From an uncultured Fluviicola sp. (GTDB lineage Bacteria > Bacteroidota > Bacteroidia > Flavobacteriales_D > Crocinitomicaceae): 64,000 nt of DNA. The DNA lies in contig CAJVYC010000010.1 in assembly GCA_913009205.1 (NCBI GenBank), positions 24,265-88,264 on the forward strand, written 5' to 3'. Position 1 is the first letter of the stretch, and each line of letters starts with the position of its first letter. Of the stretch, positions 48,943 through 58,570 are shown one piece after another. The notes beneath the pieces are model-generated. The model was given only the letters and a program-made list of their open reading frames with translations. It did no database searches and was not told the DNA's origin. Both the position numbers and the translations under genes were made by a program.

Positions 48943-50518
48943 TAAACGCTCATATTTAATTCCCATTGTAGTTGCTTTTTCAATCGCCGTTGGATTGTTG
49001 GTAGGGAGTTTGTTGACTCCTAAACATGAATTGGCATTAACGGAAAAGGAGCAAGCGCGCTATCAAAAGATGGAGGATGTTATTCGAATTCTTGACAAAG
49101 AATACGTTGATGATGTTGATAGTGATGCGCTTTTCGAGAAGACTATCGCCGATATGTTGCATCAATTGGATCCGCACAGTAATTATATTTCTGCAAAGGA
49201 TTTAGAGCGTGTAAACGAGGGTATTCAAGGGAAATTTGGAGGAGTAGGAGTACGGTTCTTTGTGATAAGAGATACGGTTTGTATTACAAACGTATTGCCA
49301 AACTCACCGTCGGAGCTGGCCGGTTTAAAGGCGGGAGACAAAATTGTTAAGGTTGATGATGAACTCATCGCTAGTGCGAACATTACGAACGATGAAGTAA
49401 TGGGCATGCTAAAGGGAAATGCAGGAAAGCCAGTCAATTTGCTTATTTCTCGTCAGGGTAAAAAGTTGAAAAAAACAGTAATTAGAGGATCAATTCCTGT
49501 AGAATCTGTAATCGCTTCCTATATGATTAATAAAAGAACGGGGTACATTAAAATAGACCGTTTTTCTGTGACAACATCTCAGGAATTTCGAGCGGCGGCT
49601 TTTGACCTTCGAACGCAAGGAATGAAGTCACTTATTCTCGACTTGAGAAACAATGGTGGCGGCGTACTTTCTTGTGCAACCGATATTGCCGATGAATTTT
49701 TCGGCGCCAATATTCCACTTCTTAAAACAAAAGGAAAGAATGTAGGTGAAGAAACCTATACCTCAACCTCTCAAGGTTCATTGAAAGACGTGAAATTGGC
49801 GTTGTTGATTAATTCAAACAGTGCCTCTGCTTCAGAGATTCTGGCAGGAGCAATTCAAGACAACGACCGTGGGACTATTTTTGGAAGAAGATCATTCGGA
49901 AAAGGACTGGTTCAGAAAGATGTGAATTTGAGAGATGGAAGCAACCTTCGGGTAACCATTGCGAGATATTATACGCCTTCAGGCAGATGTATTCAGAAAC
50001 CATACAACGGTAATATTGATGATTATTATGAAGATCAAATGGACCGCTACGACAACGGGGAAATGTATGAAGTGGATTCTTCCTTTTTTGTCGAATCATT
50101 GAAATTCACAACGCCTAAGGGTAAGGTTGTTTATGGTGGAGGTGGAATTATGCCTGACGTTTTCGTTCCAATTGATTCTACGGGAACAAGCTGGTATTTA
50201 ACATCGCTTCGAATGTCTCCTGTATTTACAACGTTTGCGTTTGATTACGTTCAAGACAAGCGTACGAAATGGGATTCACCATCTCAGTTCGATAGAACGT
50301 TTAACGTTACGGATGCGATTCTAGAACGTTTTGTTCAATTTGCGAAGACAGAGCACGAGATTAAAATCGCACGAGATGATATTAATCACAGCAAGGATGT
50401 GATCAAAAAAATGATCAAAGGTGAAATTGCTAGACAGATATGGGTAGAGCAAGGTTATTACGAAGTACATAACAAAAATGACAATGAAGTTCAGGAAGCC
50501 CTCAATTATTTAAAATAG
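48932..50518 (+). CDS. S41 family C-terminal processing peptidase
   Basis: 528 aa; PDZ GIQGKFGGVGVRFFVIRDTVCITNVLPNSPSELAGLKAGDKI, LILDLRNNGGGVL, SNSASASEILAGAIQDNDRG, FGKGLVQ. Confidence 0.95.
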   Translation: MENSKRSYLIPIVVAFSIAVGLLVGSLLTPKHELALTEKEQARYQKMEDVIRILDKEYVDDVDSDALFEKTIADMLHQLDPHSNYISAKDLERVNEGIQGKFGGVGVRFFVIRDTVCITNVLPNSPSELAGLKAGDKIVKVDDELIASANITNDEVMGMLKGNAGKPVNLLISRQGKKLKKTVIRGSIPVESVIASYMINKRTGYIKIDRFSVTTSQEFRAAAFDLRTQGMKSLILDLRNNGGGVLSCATDIADEFFGANIPLLKTKGKNVGEETYTSTSQGSLKDVKLALLINSNSASASEILAGAIQDNDRGTIFGRRSFGKGLVQKDVNLRDGSNLRVTIARYYTPSGRCIQKPYNGNIDDYYEDQMDRYDNGEMYEVDSSFFVESLKFTTPKGKVVYGGGGIMPDVFVPIDSTGTSWYLTSLRMSPVFTTFAFDYVQDKRTKWDSPSQFDRTFNVTDAILERFVQFAKTEHEIKIARDDINHSKDVIKKMIKGEIARQIWVEQGYYEVHNKNDNEVQEALNYLK

Positions 50519-50546
50519 GTGAACCAGAAATTAGTTCGCCTAGCTT

Positions 50547-50675
50547 AAAGTTTTATTGTTTTATAACCCTATGCTGCGTCATAACTCCATTGATATTTAC
50601 TGAAATGAAGTACAATCCATTAGCCGCTGGAGCATTGATTTGATTTGTTCCATCCCATTCAATTGCTGCGCGCCT
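50547..50675 (-). pseudogene. C-terminal T9SS sorting-domain remnant
   Basis: Minus strand: RRAAIEWDGTNQINAPAANGLYFISVNINGVMTQHRVIKQ*. Confidence 0.6.
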
Positions 50676-50763
50676 CAGGCGGGAAAGTGAAACTCCTGAT
50701 CGAAGGGACGATTAACGGAGAATATAGCGTGAGTGATGTTTACTATGTTTTGGAATATTATTA
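50676..50763 (+). pseudogene. C-terminal remnant of an unknown protein
   Basis: Plus strand: SGGKVKLLIEGTINGEYSVSDVYYVLEYY*; no start codon or 5' portion. Confidence 0.45.
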
Positions 50764-50882
50764 GGTTTATTATTTGATCTTTCGATTTTCTCAGCGCTTC
50801 GCTTTTCGATGCAATTCGGATTTATTGAAACGATATCTATCGAATAATCGAATAATCAAGAGATTGAATAATCGAATTACGT

Positions 50883-50890
50883 TACCTTTG
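50883..50890 (+). promoter_or_regulatory. -7 box TACCTTTG 4 nt before ATG 50895
   Basis: TACCTTTG-TCGC-ATG. Confidence 0.55.
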
Positions 50891-50894
50891 TCGC

Positions 50895-51209
50895 ATGATT
50901 TTATACAACGTTACTGTCAGTATTGATGAATCAATTCATGAGGATTGGTTAACATGGATGCGAACGAAACACGTGCCAGATGTTATGGCAACGGGATGTT
51001 TCATTGAGGCCAGAATTTCTCGCGTTCACGGTGAGGAAGCAGGTGGATTTACATTCGCAATGTCTTATGTAGCTGCAAGTCAAGATAAAATTGATGAATA
51101 TCAGAGCAGTCATGCACCGGCGCTTCAGTCAGAGCACAATGCGAAATATGCAGGTAATGTTGCCGCGTTTAGAACGATGTTGACCATTCTAGAAGAATTC
51201 AAAGTATGA
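50895..51209 (+). CDS. DUF4286 family protein
   Basis: 104 aa; MILYNVTVSIDESIHEDWLTWMRTKHVPDVMATGCF. Confidence 0.88.
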   Translation: MILYNVTVSIDESIHEDWLTWMRTKHVPDVMATGCFIEARISRVHGEEAGGFTFAMSYVAASQDKIDEYQSSHAPALQSEHNAKYAGNVAAFRTMLTILEEFKV

Positions 51210-51979
51210 GCGTAAGAGCAAAAAAACACCTGGGTCAGCATTTTTTGACAGACAAGTCAATTTGTGAGAGAATTGCAAACCAGTATACGAAAAGCAATGG
51301 TTGCACTAAAGTGCTTGAAATCGGACCAGGAATGGGTGCTTTGACCGAATATTTGTTGGAGATGGACCTTGATCTTTGGGCCATGGAAATCGATTACGAT
51401 AGCGTTCCTTATATACAAGAACACTTCGCAAAAATGAAAGGAAAGGTCATTGAAGCGGATTTTCTAAAAGCTGATTTGGTTGATTTAATGGGTACTGAGC
51501 CTTTCGCAGTTGTCGGGAATTTCCCGTACAATATTTCATCTCAGATTCTTTTTAAATGCTTGGAACATCGAAATCAAGTTCCTGAAATAATGGGAATGTT
51601 TCAGAAGGAAGTTGCGGAGCGAATTGCAGAGCCTCCAGGAAGCAAACGCTACGGGATTTTGAGTGTATTGCTGCAAGCTTATTACGATATTGAATATTGT
51701 TTCACAGTAGATGAAAACGCCTTCAATCCACCACCAAAAGTAAAGTCAGGAGTGATTCGTTGCATCCGAAACAAACGCCAATCCTTGCCTTGCGATGAAA
51801 AGTTATTCAAGACCGTTATTAAAATGAGTTTCGGCCAACGAAGAAAAACAATTCGAAACTCGATCAAATCATTGATAAAAGATAAAGGATTGGAAAGTGA
51901 ATTGTTGGCACTTCGACCTGAGACATTGAGCGTTGATCAATTTGTTGAATTGACGAATCTTGTGGCTTCGGTGAACTAA
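51206..51979 (+). CDS. rsmA: 16S rRNA (adenine1518-N6/adenine1519-N6)-dimethyltransferase
   Basis: AKKHLGQHFLTDKSICERIA, VLEIGPGMGALTEYLL, VVGNFPYNISSQI; ATGA overlap with DUF4286. Confidence 0.97.
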   Translation: MSVRAKKHLGQHFLTDKSICERIANQYTKSNGCTKVLEIGPGMGALTEYLLEMDLDLWAMEIDYDSVPYIQEHFAKMKGKVIEADFLKADLVDLMGTEPFAVVGNFPYNISSQILFKCLEHRNQVPEIMGMFQKEVAERIAEPPGSKRYGILSVLLQAYYDIEYCFTVDENAFNPPPKVKSGVIRCIRNKRQSLPCDEKLFKTVIKMSFGQRRKTIRNSIKSLIKDKGLESELLALRPETLSVDQFVELTNLVASVN

Positions 51980-52081
51980 ATTCTCTTGTTTATTGAAGAA
52001 TTCAAGTGGAAAAAACTGATTCATGATAGCGGATGTCTCTAAAAAAATGATTTTATTTGTATTAGTTAAACAAACAACGAT

Positions 52082-52276
52082 ATGACACTTAACGGAATTT
52101 TTAGAGGAATCGGTGATTTTATGCAATGGACGTTCAACATTTTGCAAAACGATTTTCCATTAACTTGGTTTATGAATACTGCTGTAATCATACTTGGTTT
52201 CGTTGGACTTGGGTATTGGTTAAATTTCCAAAGAAAAATGACTGCTAAAGCAAAAGAAGAAGGAAAACTCGTTTAA
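52082..52276 (+). CDS. Small membrane protein (possibly DUF6341-like)
   Basis: 64 aa, one hydrophobic segment FMNTAVIILGFVGLGYWLNFQRKM; followed by a good terminator. Family name uncertain. Confidence 0.65.
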   Translation: MTLNGIFRGIGDFMQWTFNILQNDFPLTWFMNTAVIILGFVGLGYWLNFQRKMTAKAKEEGKLV

Positions 52277-52299
52277 ACCATTTATATAAATTTTTGAAG

Positions 52300-52330
52300 C
52301 CCTTATCGAAATCTCGGTGAGGGTTTTTTT
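52300..52330 (+). terminator. Rho-independent terminator after 52276
   Basis: cccttatcga-aatc-tcggtgaggg-ttttttt, 10-bp stem with two G-U pairs. Confidence 0.75.
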
Positions 52331-52531
52331 GTGGCCTTATATTAAGAAGTCAAACGATAGAATCGCATGTGATTAAAAGTCTTTTCAAGATCAAAGATAA
52401 AGTAGGATGGTTAATCTAATTTCAACTGATACAGCCAATACCGCTTTCCAAATATTGAATCGAGTTCTTTTACCTTTTTGAACCCCCAAACTTTCATAGA
52501 TGTATCTTGCGACTAAAGGACCGATAAATTC

Positions 52532-54970
52532 TTAATTATTCACGAAGAACACAGCATTGGCAAAAAACAGTTTCCCATTTTCCCAAAAGCCTCTAAACAA
52601 AGGGTTGTCCACCATATAAACAACGCTTCCTGCTCCTGATTTTTCAACGCCGAAAATCAAACTAGTGTCTTGCAGTTTTTGTGCTTTCGCTCCTGCAAAC
52701 CCTGCAATTGGAACTGGATTCTCTTCAAGATAAACAACATTGGCTCCATCCGGAAGAAGCTCAAAAGTACCCGCATCGTATTTAAGTGAAAAGTAAGAAT
52801 CGCTGTATCCGAAGGCCAATGGATGGGTAGGATCAACTTTGCATTTATAAATTGCGCCTTGAATCATATTCGTAAGATCTGTCCGGTCGTTTTCAGAATA
52901 AATGGCATGTGCATTTTCATATTCCTCCTTTTCTGTGGGATAAGGATCTTCTTTTTCTTCAATACTCAATTCATCCATTCCGCCTAAATAAGAGACAGAA
53001 CCAGAAATCGAGATCAATTTTCCACCATTCATCACCCAATTAGCAATCAATGAATCCGGAAGTTCGTACCATCCGTCCGGGAGAATTAAAACATCTAATT
53101 CATTCAATGTCTCCATCGAGATTGCATCAATATTCAATACGGTAACTGGGAAATCAAGATCTTGTTCGAAGAAATGCCAAACCTCACCAGCCCCTGTAGG
53201 ACTAACTTTTTCTCCTGAAATCATTCCAACCCTTGGAGTCTTAATATAGCTGACGTGGCTCGATCCAAAATCGTAACCGGAATCAACCATTCCAGTTGTT
53301 GTCGTTTCAAAATGAATTTTGTGTTTCAAACATGTTTCAGCAATAACGCGATCAACTTCCTTGTCTTCGTTTTCCTTTGTGATAATGATAAGCGTTCCTT
53401 CTTTATAGCCATTATCTCCAAATGAAAAAGGTTCTTTGGCGAAGCGTACTTTGATGTTTGCATCCAATAAATCAGACAATGCCTTTGCGTCTGTAAAACT
53501 GCTCCAAGGGATTAAATAAGCGTAAACCTTATCGTTTATTTTGCTTGCTTCAAATTCTTTTTTGGTAGCAGCTCCCTCAATTTCGGACTCAGAAGCAACA
53601 CAGTTCAAACCATAAACATAAGGCAATGCCCAAGCGGTGATATCATACGTCAGTGAATCTGATAGCATTGTTTTCGGTTCAAATAAGGCCGTAACCAAAC
53701 CTGCTTTTCTCTGAAGTGAACTCACGAGTAAATGGTCTTCAGTAGTTTTCACTGATCCTTTTTCTTGCGTTTGATAATCGAATCCTTTTACCGTTTTACC
53801 GTTTCCAAACGTGTATTTGATCTGTTGCGCATCCAATAAATCTATTAATGCTCTCATTTTGTCCTCGTCACCATCTAATGCATACGTCTTGTATTTGTAG
53901 TCATCTCTTGAAGTATATGCGTTGAATTCCGTTATCAGTTTCTGCTTATTCAATGCAGAGAATTCAACCGTTGATAATCCAGTTGTGTGATGGTGTGCAA
54001 TTCTGTCTTTTAGGCTTAATTCAGGCCCTTCAGTTGTCGTAACGCCTAATCCTGCTTGGCCATGGCCTCCTTGTTCGTAAGTCATTCCGATGGCACCGTT
54101 AAATGTTGGGTATGTATCGCCATAACTTGGGTAAAGCAAGTCGAAAATTTCATTGGTGAAATAAAGCCATCCGTTTGCATCAAAATACTTCGCGTGGTTT
54201 CTTCCCAAATTATTTTGAAATTCTCTTTGCCAATCAGTAATCACTTCGTGCATTGGTTCTGCCGCTGGAGCAAAATAATACGGGTTGTTATGACCTTGTT
54301 CGTGGAAATCAACGTGAACGTGCGGCATCCAATCATTATATACACTTAACCGTTGTTGCGTTTCAACTTGCGTCATCCAAGCCCAATCTCGGTTCAAATC
54401 AAACAAGTAATGGTTGAATCTCCCAGAAGGCCATACTTCATCGTGTTCTGCGCTGTTTATATTTGAATCGTAATTGGCATTTTTCTTTTGGTTGTACCAA
54501 TTCACGTAGCGGTCTCTTCCATCAGGGTTTAGACACGGATCAATAATTACGATAGCGTCTTTCAACCACTCTTGACGAGCTGTCAACAATTCATACGCTG
54601 TTTGCATAGACGCCTCGGTTCCTGAAGCTTCATTTCCATGGACGTTGTAGCTTAACCAAATGATTGCTACTTTTTCATCTTCGCCGTTTTCATGCGCTGT
54701 TTTAATCGCTTCCAAATTGGCTAAATTCTCTTTAGTTGAAATGAAGGCAAACGTCAATTCACGGTGCTCATTTGTTTCACCATACTTGGAGTATTGAAGC
54801 ATTCCATTGGAATTTTCTTCTAAATTTTCGAAGTAATCAACCACCTGGTGGTGACGCGAAAAGTAAGAACCCAATTCATATCCCAAGTAATCACTTGGAG
54901 ATTTTAAGTCCTGAGAATAAGAAGCTGAAGTTGCTAAAAAAGCAATGAGAAAAAGAGAGTATTTAAACAT
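52532..54970 (-). CDS. Secreted M14-family zinc carboxypeptidase
   Basis: Signal peptide MFKYSLFLIAFLATSASYSQ at 54970; WLSYNVHGNEASGTEA, IIDPCLNPDGRDRYVNWYNQ, HVDFHEQGHNNPYYF. Confidence 0.93.
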   Translation of the reverse strand: MFKYSLFLIAFLATSASYSQDLKSPSDYLGYELGSYFSRHHQVVDYFENLEENSNGMLQYSKYGETNEHRELTFAFISTKENLANLEAIKTAHENGEDEKVAIIWLSYNVHGNEASGTEASMQTAYELLTARQEWLKDAIVIIDPCLNPDGRDRYVNWYNQKKNANYDSNINSAEHDEVWPSGRFNHYLFDLNRDWAWMTQVETQQRLSVYNDWMPHVHVDFHEQGHNNPYYFAPAAEPMHEVITDWQREFQNNLGRNHAKYFDANGWLYFTNEIFDLLYPSYGDTYPTFNGAIGMTYEQGGHGQAGLGVTTTEGPELSLKDRIAHHHTTGLSTVEFSALNKQKLITEFNAYTSRDDYKYKTYALDGDEDKMRALIDLLDAQQIKYTFGNGKTVKGFDYQTQEKGSVKTTEDHLLVSSLQRKAGLVTALFEPKTMLSDSLTYDITAWALPYVYGLNCVASESEIEGAATKKEFEASKINDKVYAYLIPWSSFTDAKALSDLLDANIKVRFAKEPFSFGDNGYKEGTLIIITKENEDKEVDRVIAETCLKHKIHFETTTTGMVDSGYDFGSSHVSYIKTPRVGMISGEKVSPTGAGEVWHFFEQDLDFPVTVLNIDAISMETLNELDVLILPDGWYELPDSLIANWVMNGGKLISISGSVSYLGGMDELSIEEKEDPYPTEKEEYENAHAIYSENDRTDLTNMIQGAIYKCKVDPTHPLAFGYSDSYFSLKYDAGTFELLPDGANVVYLEENPVPIAGFAGAKAQKLQDTSLIFGVEKSGAGSVVYMVDNPLFRGFWENGKLFFANAVFFVNN

Positions 54971-55032
54971 TTTAATTGTAGTTGATAATGTAAAACTAAC
55001 ACTTTGTTTTTCATCACTCGAATTCATTTGGC

Positions 55033-55040
55033 TATCTTTA
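55033..55040 (+). promoter_or_regulatory. -7-like box TATCTTTA 6 nt before ispD ATG
   Basis: TATCTTTA-TATCCA-ATG. Confidence 0.45.
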
Positions 55041-55046
55041 TATCCA

Positions 55047-55709
55047 ATGAGTACATTTTCAATAATCATTACGGCAGGCGGGACAGGAAAAAGGATGGGA
55101 GCAAAGCTTCCTAAACAATTCATGCTTATCAAAGAACGTCCGCTTTTGATGTATACGATTGAGCAGTTTTACAACTTCGATTTAAAAGCTCAAATCATTC
55201 TAACCTTGCCCTCTGAATGGAAAGCGTATTGGGAAAAGTTGATTTATGAAAATGACTTTAAAATTCCACATCGAATTATTGAAGGAGGAACTGAACGTTA
55301 TCATTCAGTGAAAAACGCGCTCGAACTGTGCCGCGGCGACTACATTATGGTTCATGATGGAGTTCGACCCTTGGTTGACTCGCAAACGATTAAAACATGT
55401 GCGATTGCAGTGAAGTCGAAGAAAGCAGTTGTGCCGGTAATACCAGTAAATGAATCCATGCGAAAAATAACGGGCGAATCTTCAAAGGCGGTAAACCGAT
55501 CGGAGTATAGAACGGTACAAACTCCTCAGTGTTTTGAGCGTGAAATTTTGGTAAAGGCTTATGAGCAAGAGTTTCACACAGGAATATCCGACGACGCAGG
55601 GCTGGTTGAGGAATCAGGAGTTAAGATTTATACGGTTCAAGGAAATTTTGAAAATATAAAAATCACAACAAAGACGGATTTGTTGTTTGCAGAGCAATTG
55701 CTTAAATAA
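55047..55709 (+). CDS. ispD: 2-C-methyl-D-erythritol 4-phosphate cytidylyltransferase
   Basis: MSTFSIIITAGGTGKRMGAKLPKQFMLI, DYIMVHDGVRPLV, TVQTPQCFEREIL; start moved from 54945 to 55047. Confidence 0.95.
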   Translation: MSTFSIIITAGGTGKRMGAKLPKQFMLIKERPLLMYTIEQFYNFDLKAQIILTLPSEWKAYWEKLIYENDFKIPHRIIEGGTERYHSVKNALELCRGDYIMVHDGVRPLVDSQTIKTCAIAVKSKKAVVPVIPVNESMRKITGESSKAVNRSEYRTVQTPQCFEREILVKAYEQEFHTGISDDAGLVEESGVKIYTVQGNFENIKITTKTDLLFAEQLLK

Positions 55710-55743
55710 ATATAAATTTTCTTCACGAGAAATTCAATAAGTG

Positions 55744-55751
55744 TATCTTTG
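55744..55751 (+). promoter_or_regulatory. -7 box TATCTTTG upstream of metF
   Basis: Exact TAnnTTTG match 20 nt before ATG 55772. Confidence 0.5.
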
Positions 55752-55771
55752 CCCTCTATTCTATTGAGTAT

Positions 55772-56722
55772 ATGAAAGTAACGGATCATCTTAAGGTATC
55801 AGACGAGACATTGTTCTCTTTTGAGATTTTACCTCCATTGAAGGGGAAAAGTATTCAATCAATTTTTGATGGGATCGATCCTTTAATGGAATTCAAACCT
55901 AAATTTATCAACGTAACCTACCATCGTGAGGAGTACATTTATAAGGAACGCGAGAACGGGTTACTGGAAAAAATAGCGATTCGTAAACGTCCTGGCACAG
56001 TTGGAATTTGTGCTGCAATTATGAACAAATACCAAGTAGATGCTGTTCCACATTTGATTTGTGGGGGGTTTGGTAAAGAGGAAACTGAAAATGCTTTGAT
56101 CGATTTGCAATTCTTAGGAATTGACAACGTTCTTGCGTTGCGAGGAGATTCAATTAAAACAGAATCGAACTTTAGGGCACACAAAGATGGTCATGAATTC
56201 GCGGTTGATTTAATTGGTCAAATTGGAGAAATGAACAGCGGAAATTACTTGATGGATGATATTAAACTAGAGCCAACTAACTTCTGCGTTGGAGCTGCGG
56301 GATATCCTGAAAAGCACTTTGAAGCGATGAATCTTTCAACGGACTTGCATTACTTAAAAGCGAAAGTTGACGCTGGAGCAGAGTATATCGTAACTCAAAT
56401 GTTCTTTGATAATAAAAAATACTTTGCCTTTGTTGATGCTTGCAGAGCAGCAGGAATTATGGTTCCGATCATTCCAGGATTGAAGCCGATAAAAACAATG
56501 CGTCACATTTCGTTTTTGCCTAAATTCTTCCATATTGATTATCCTGAAGCATTGTCAAAAGAGTTATTGAAATGCACAACAAATGATCAAGTTGAGCAGG
56601 TTGGATCGGAATGGGGAATTGCCCAATCACAGGAATTGAAAGCGGCAAATGTTCCTTGCATCCACTATTATACAATGTCGAATTCAAAGATGGTTAAATC
56701 CATTGCTAAAGAAATTTTTTAA
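55772..56722 (+). CDS. metF: 5,10-methylenetetrahydrofolate reductase
   Basis: LFSFEILPPLKGKSIQSIF, NVLALRGDS, VTQMFFDNKKYFAFVDACRAAGI. Confidence 0.95.
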   Translation: MKVTDHLKVSDETLFSFEILPPLKGKSIQSIFDGIDPLMEFKPKFINVTYHREEYIYKERENGLLEKIAIRKRPGTVGICAAIMNKYQVDAVPHLICGGFGKEETENALIDLQFLGIDNVLALRGDSIKTESNFRAHKDGHEFAVDLIGQIGEMNSGNYLMDDIKLEPTNFCVGAAGYPEKHFEAMNLSTDLHYLKAKVDAGAEYIVTQMFFDNKKYFAFVDACRAAGIMVPIIPGLKPIKTMRHISFLPKFFHIDYPEALSKELLKCTTNDQVEQVGSEWGIAQSQELKAANVPCIHYYTMSNSKMVKSIAKEIF

Positions 56723-56723
56723 G

Positions 56724-57269
56724 ATGAAAGCTACATTAATTATCCTCCTTTTATTCGTTGCCAACCTTTCTGTGGCACAAAAGAAAAAGGACGTAAAACT
56801 GGAATTAACCAATGCCATTATCATAGGTCAAATGGACAATTCAGCCGATCGGTATTCTGTTGAAATTAACATGACGGATCTTTTTACTCAAAATGGTGTA
56901 AAGTCCAAAGCATCTTTGAACATGATGAAATTGGGTTCTGATTCTCAGCAATTGGCATCCGATTCTGTTGCGGCGCAAACAAAGGCAAAAGGATTTGATA
57001 CGTTCGTATTGATTTCAGTTCGAGGTTACGATAAACGTTTTAAATCAAACACTTCAAATGAAGATTTTTTAACGGCTTTGGGTCGAGCAAATTTGTTTCA
57101 ATTGCATCAACCGGACATCGTGTCTGTAACCTTTGAGTTTAAGTTTTACCGCGCGGGTAAGCTTGTTCACAACGAAACAATCAAATGTGGAAATGCGGGT
57201 ACTCGAGACAAAGTTCTTAAGAAATTGAGAAAGAAAGTCGGAAAGAAATTCGAGAAGAGCTGGACATAA
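56724..57269 (+). CDS. Secreted protein of unknown function
   Basis: Signal peptide MKATLIILLLFVANLSVAQ at 56724, directly after metF. Confidence 0.75.
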   Translation: MKATLIILLLFVANLSVAQKKKDVKLELTNAIIIGQMDNSADRYSVEINMTDLFTQNGVKSKASLNMMKLGSDSQQLASDSVAAQTKAKGFDTFVLISVRGYDKRFKSNTSNEDFLTALGRANLFQLHQPDIVSVTFEFKFYRAGKLVHNETIKCGNAGTRDKVLKKLRKKVGKKFEKSWT

Positions 57270-57278
57270 TAAGCTTTA

Positions 57279-57558
57279 ATTCTTTTTATCGAGCCAGTTG
57301 ATTTCAGTTAAGTAATGAAGTGGCCCTAAAATCGCGAATGAAAAAATAAATATTTCAAGAGGAAAATGAAATGTCAAAATAGCATAAACGATGATGAGTC
57401 CAATATTTAAATTATCTATTTGTCCTGCTTTCATAATTGAGTTTAGTCCCTTGAAGGCATAGAAATAAATTTATATTTCGTTGAATCCATTCGATCATCC
57501 ACGCGACCAATAGCCAATTAGGCAAAGGATTACAACAATAAGTCCTTCAATGTTCATT
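57279..57558 (-). pseudogene. Degraded small membrane protein gene
   Basis: Minus strand: MNIEGLIVVILCLIGYWSRG* then, after a frame change, KAGQIDNLNIGLIIVYAILTFHFPLEIFIFSFAILGPLHYLTEINWLDKKN*. Confidence 0.6.
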
Positions 57559-58136
57559 TACTTATTAAACAGCTTCGCAACGTATTTACCAATAATATCA
57601 AATTCTAAATTGATTTGATCGCCAATTTTTAATTGATGAAAGTTCGTGTGTTCGAATGTAAATGGAATGATACAAACAGAAAATCCTTTGTCCTTAGAAT
57701 CAACGACTGTAAGGCTTGTTCCGTTTACAGTCACAGATCCTTTTTCAACCGTAACATCTGATGAATCGTACTCAAATGAGAATTTATAACTACCGTCTTG
57801 ATCTTCGATATTGGTGCAAGTAGCCGTCGTATCAACATGCCCCTGAACGATATGCCCATCAAGGCGACCATTCATGATCATGCAACGTTCAAGATTCACT
57901 TTCGTTCCAACACCCCACTGTCCAAGGTTTGTCTTTTCTAGTGTTTCTAAAATTGCTGTAACAACGTATTCTCTGTTGTTGATTTCAACTACCGTTAAGC
58001 AGCAGCCATTGTGCGCAACGCTTTGGTCAATTTTTAATTCGTCCGTAAAATCAGCATCGATTGTGAAGTGAATATTTTCACCTTCTTTCGCAATCGTTTT
58101 TACTATTCCGAGGCCTTCAATAATTCCTGTAAACAT
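57558..58136 (-). CDS. ribE: Riboflavin synthase alpha chain
   Basis: MFTGIIEGLGIVKTI, VAHNGCCLTVVEI, GRLDGHIVQGHVDTTATC, VTVNGTSLTVVDS. Confidence 0.96.
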   Translation of the reverse strand: MFTGIIEGLGIVKTIAKEGENIHFTIDADFTDELKIDQSVAHNGCCLTVVEINNREYVVTAILETLEKTNLGQWGVGTKVNLERCMIMNGRLDGHIVQGHVDTTATCTNIEDQDGSYKFSFEYDSSDVTVEKGSVTVNGTSLTVVDSKDKGFSVCIIPFTFEHTNFHQLKIGDQINLEFDIIGKYVAKLFNK

Positions 58137-58145
58137 ATTGTAAAA

Positions 58146-58553
58146 TTAGGCTTTCTTTTTACTCATGATAAACATTGAAGCCACAAATATCGAAGTTGCG
58201 ATATCCACCATAGGAAACCACAGCGGATATGGAATTGAAATGAGGTTGATTATGTTTGTCATTATAATAATAGCGGCAAGAATAATAATTGAGCCTCGAC
58301 CTCTTGGGTCTATGAAAAACGCCAAATACAATCCGACAAACATTCCAACAGCGTGCGCAATTGCATCAAAAAGTAAGCTTCCAATTGGTTGTCTGGCCAA
58401 GTAGGCTTCAAATAAATCGCGATTTTGCATTGCGGCTTTAATTTCTAACATGTCAACGGGGTAGATCTTACCTGCAATTATCACCACCGTATAAAGTGCC
58501 AACATTGACACAACCAAACCAGCAATTACTGCTAGTATTCTTTTTCCATCCAT
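58146..58553 (-). CDS. Small multi-TM membrane protein, unknown
   Basis: 135 aa, four hydrophobic segments. Confidence 0.7.
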   Translation of the reverse strand: MDGKRILAVIAGLVVSMLALYTVVIIAGKIYPVDMLEIKAAMQNRDLFEAYLARQPIGSLLFDAIAHAVGMFVGLYLAFFIDPRGRGSIIILAAIIIMTNIINLISIPYPLWFPMVDIATSIFVASMFIMSKKKA

Positions 58554-58570
58554 TCTATACTAATTGTGCT

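Noticed and set aside
54056-54349. Plus 97-aa ORF
   Set aside because: Antisense to the M14 peptidase.
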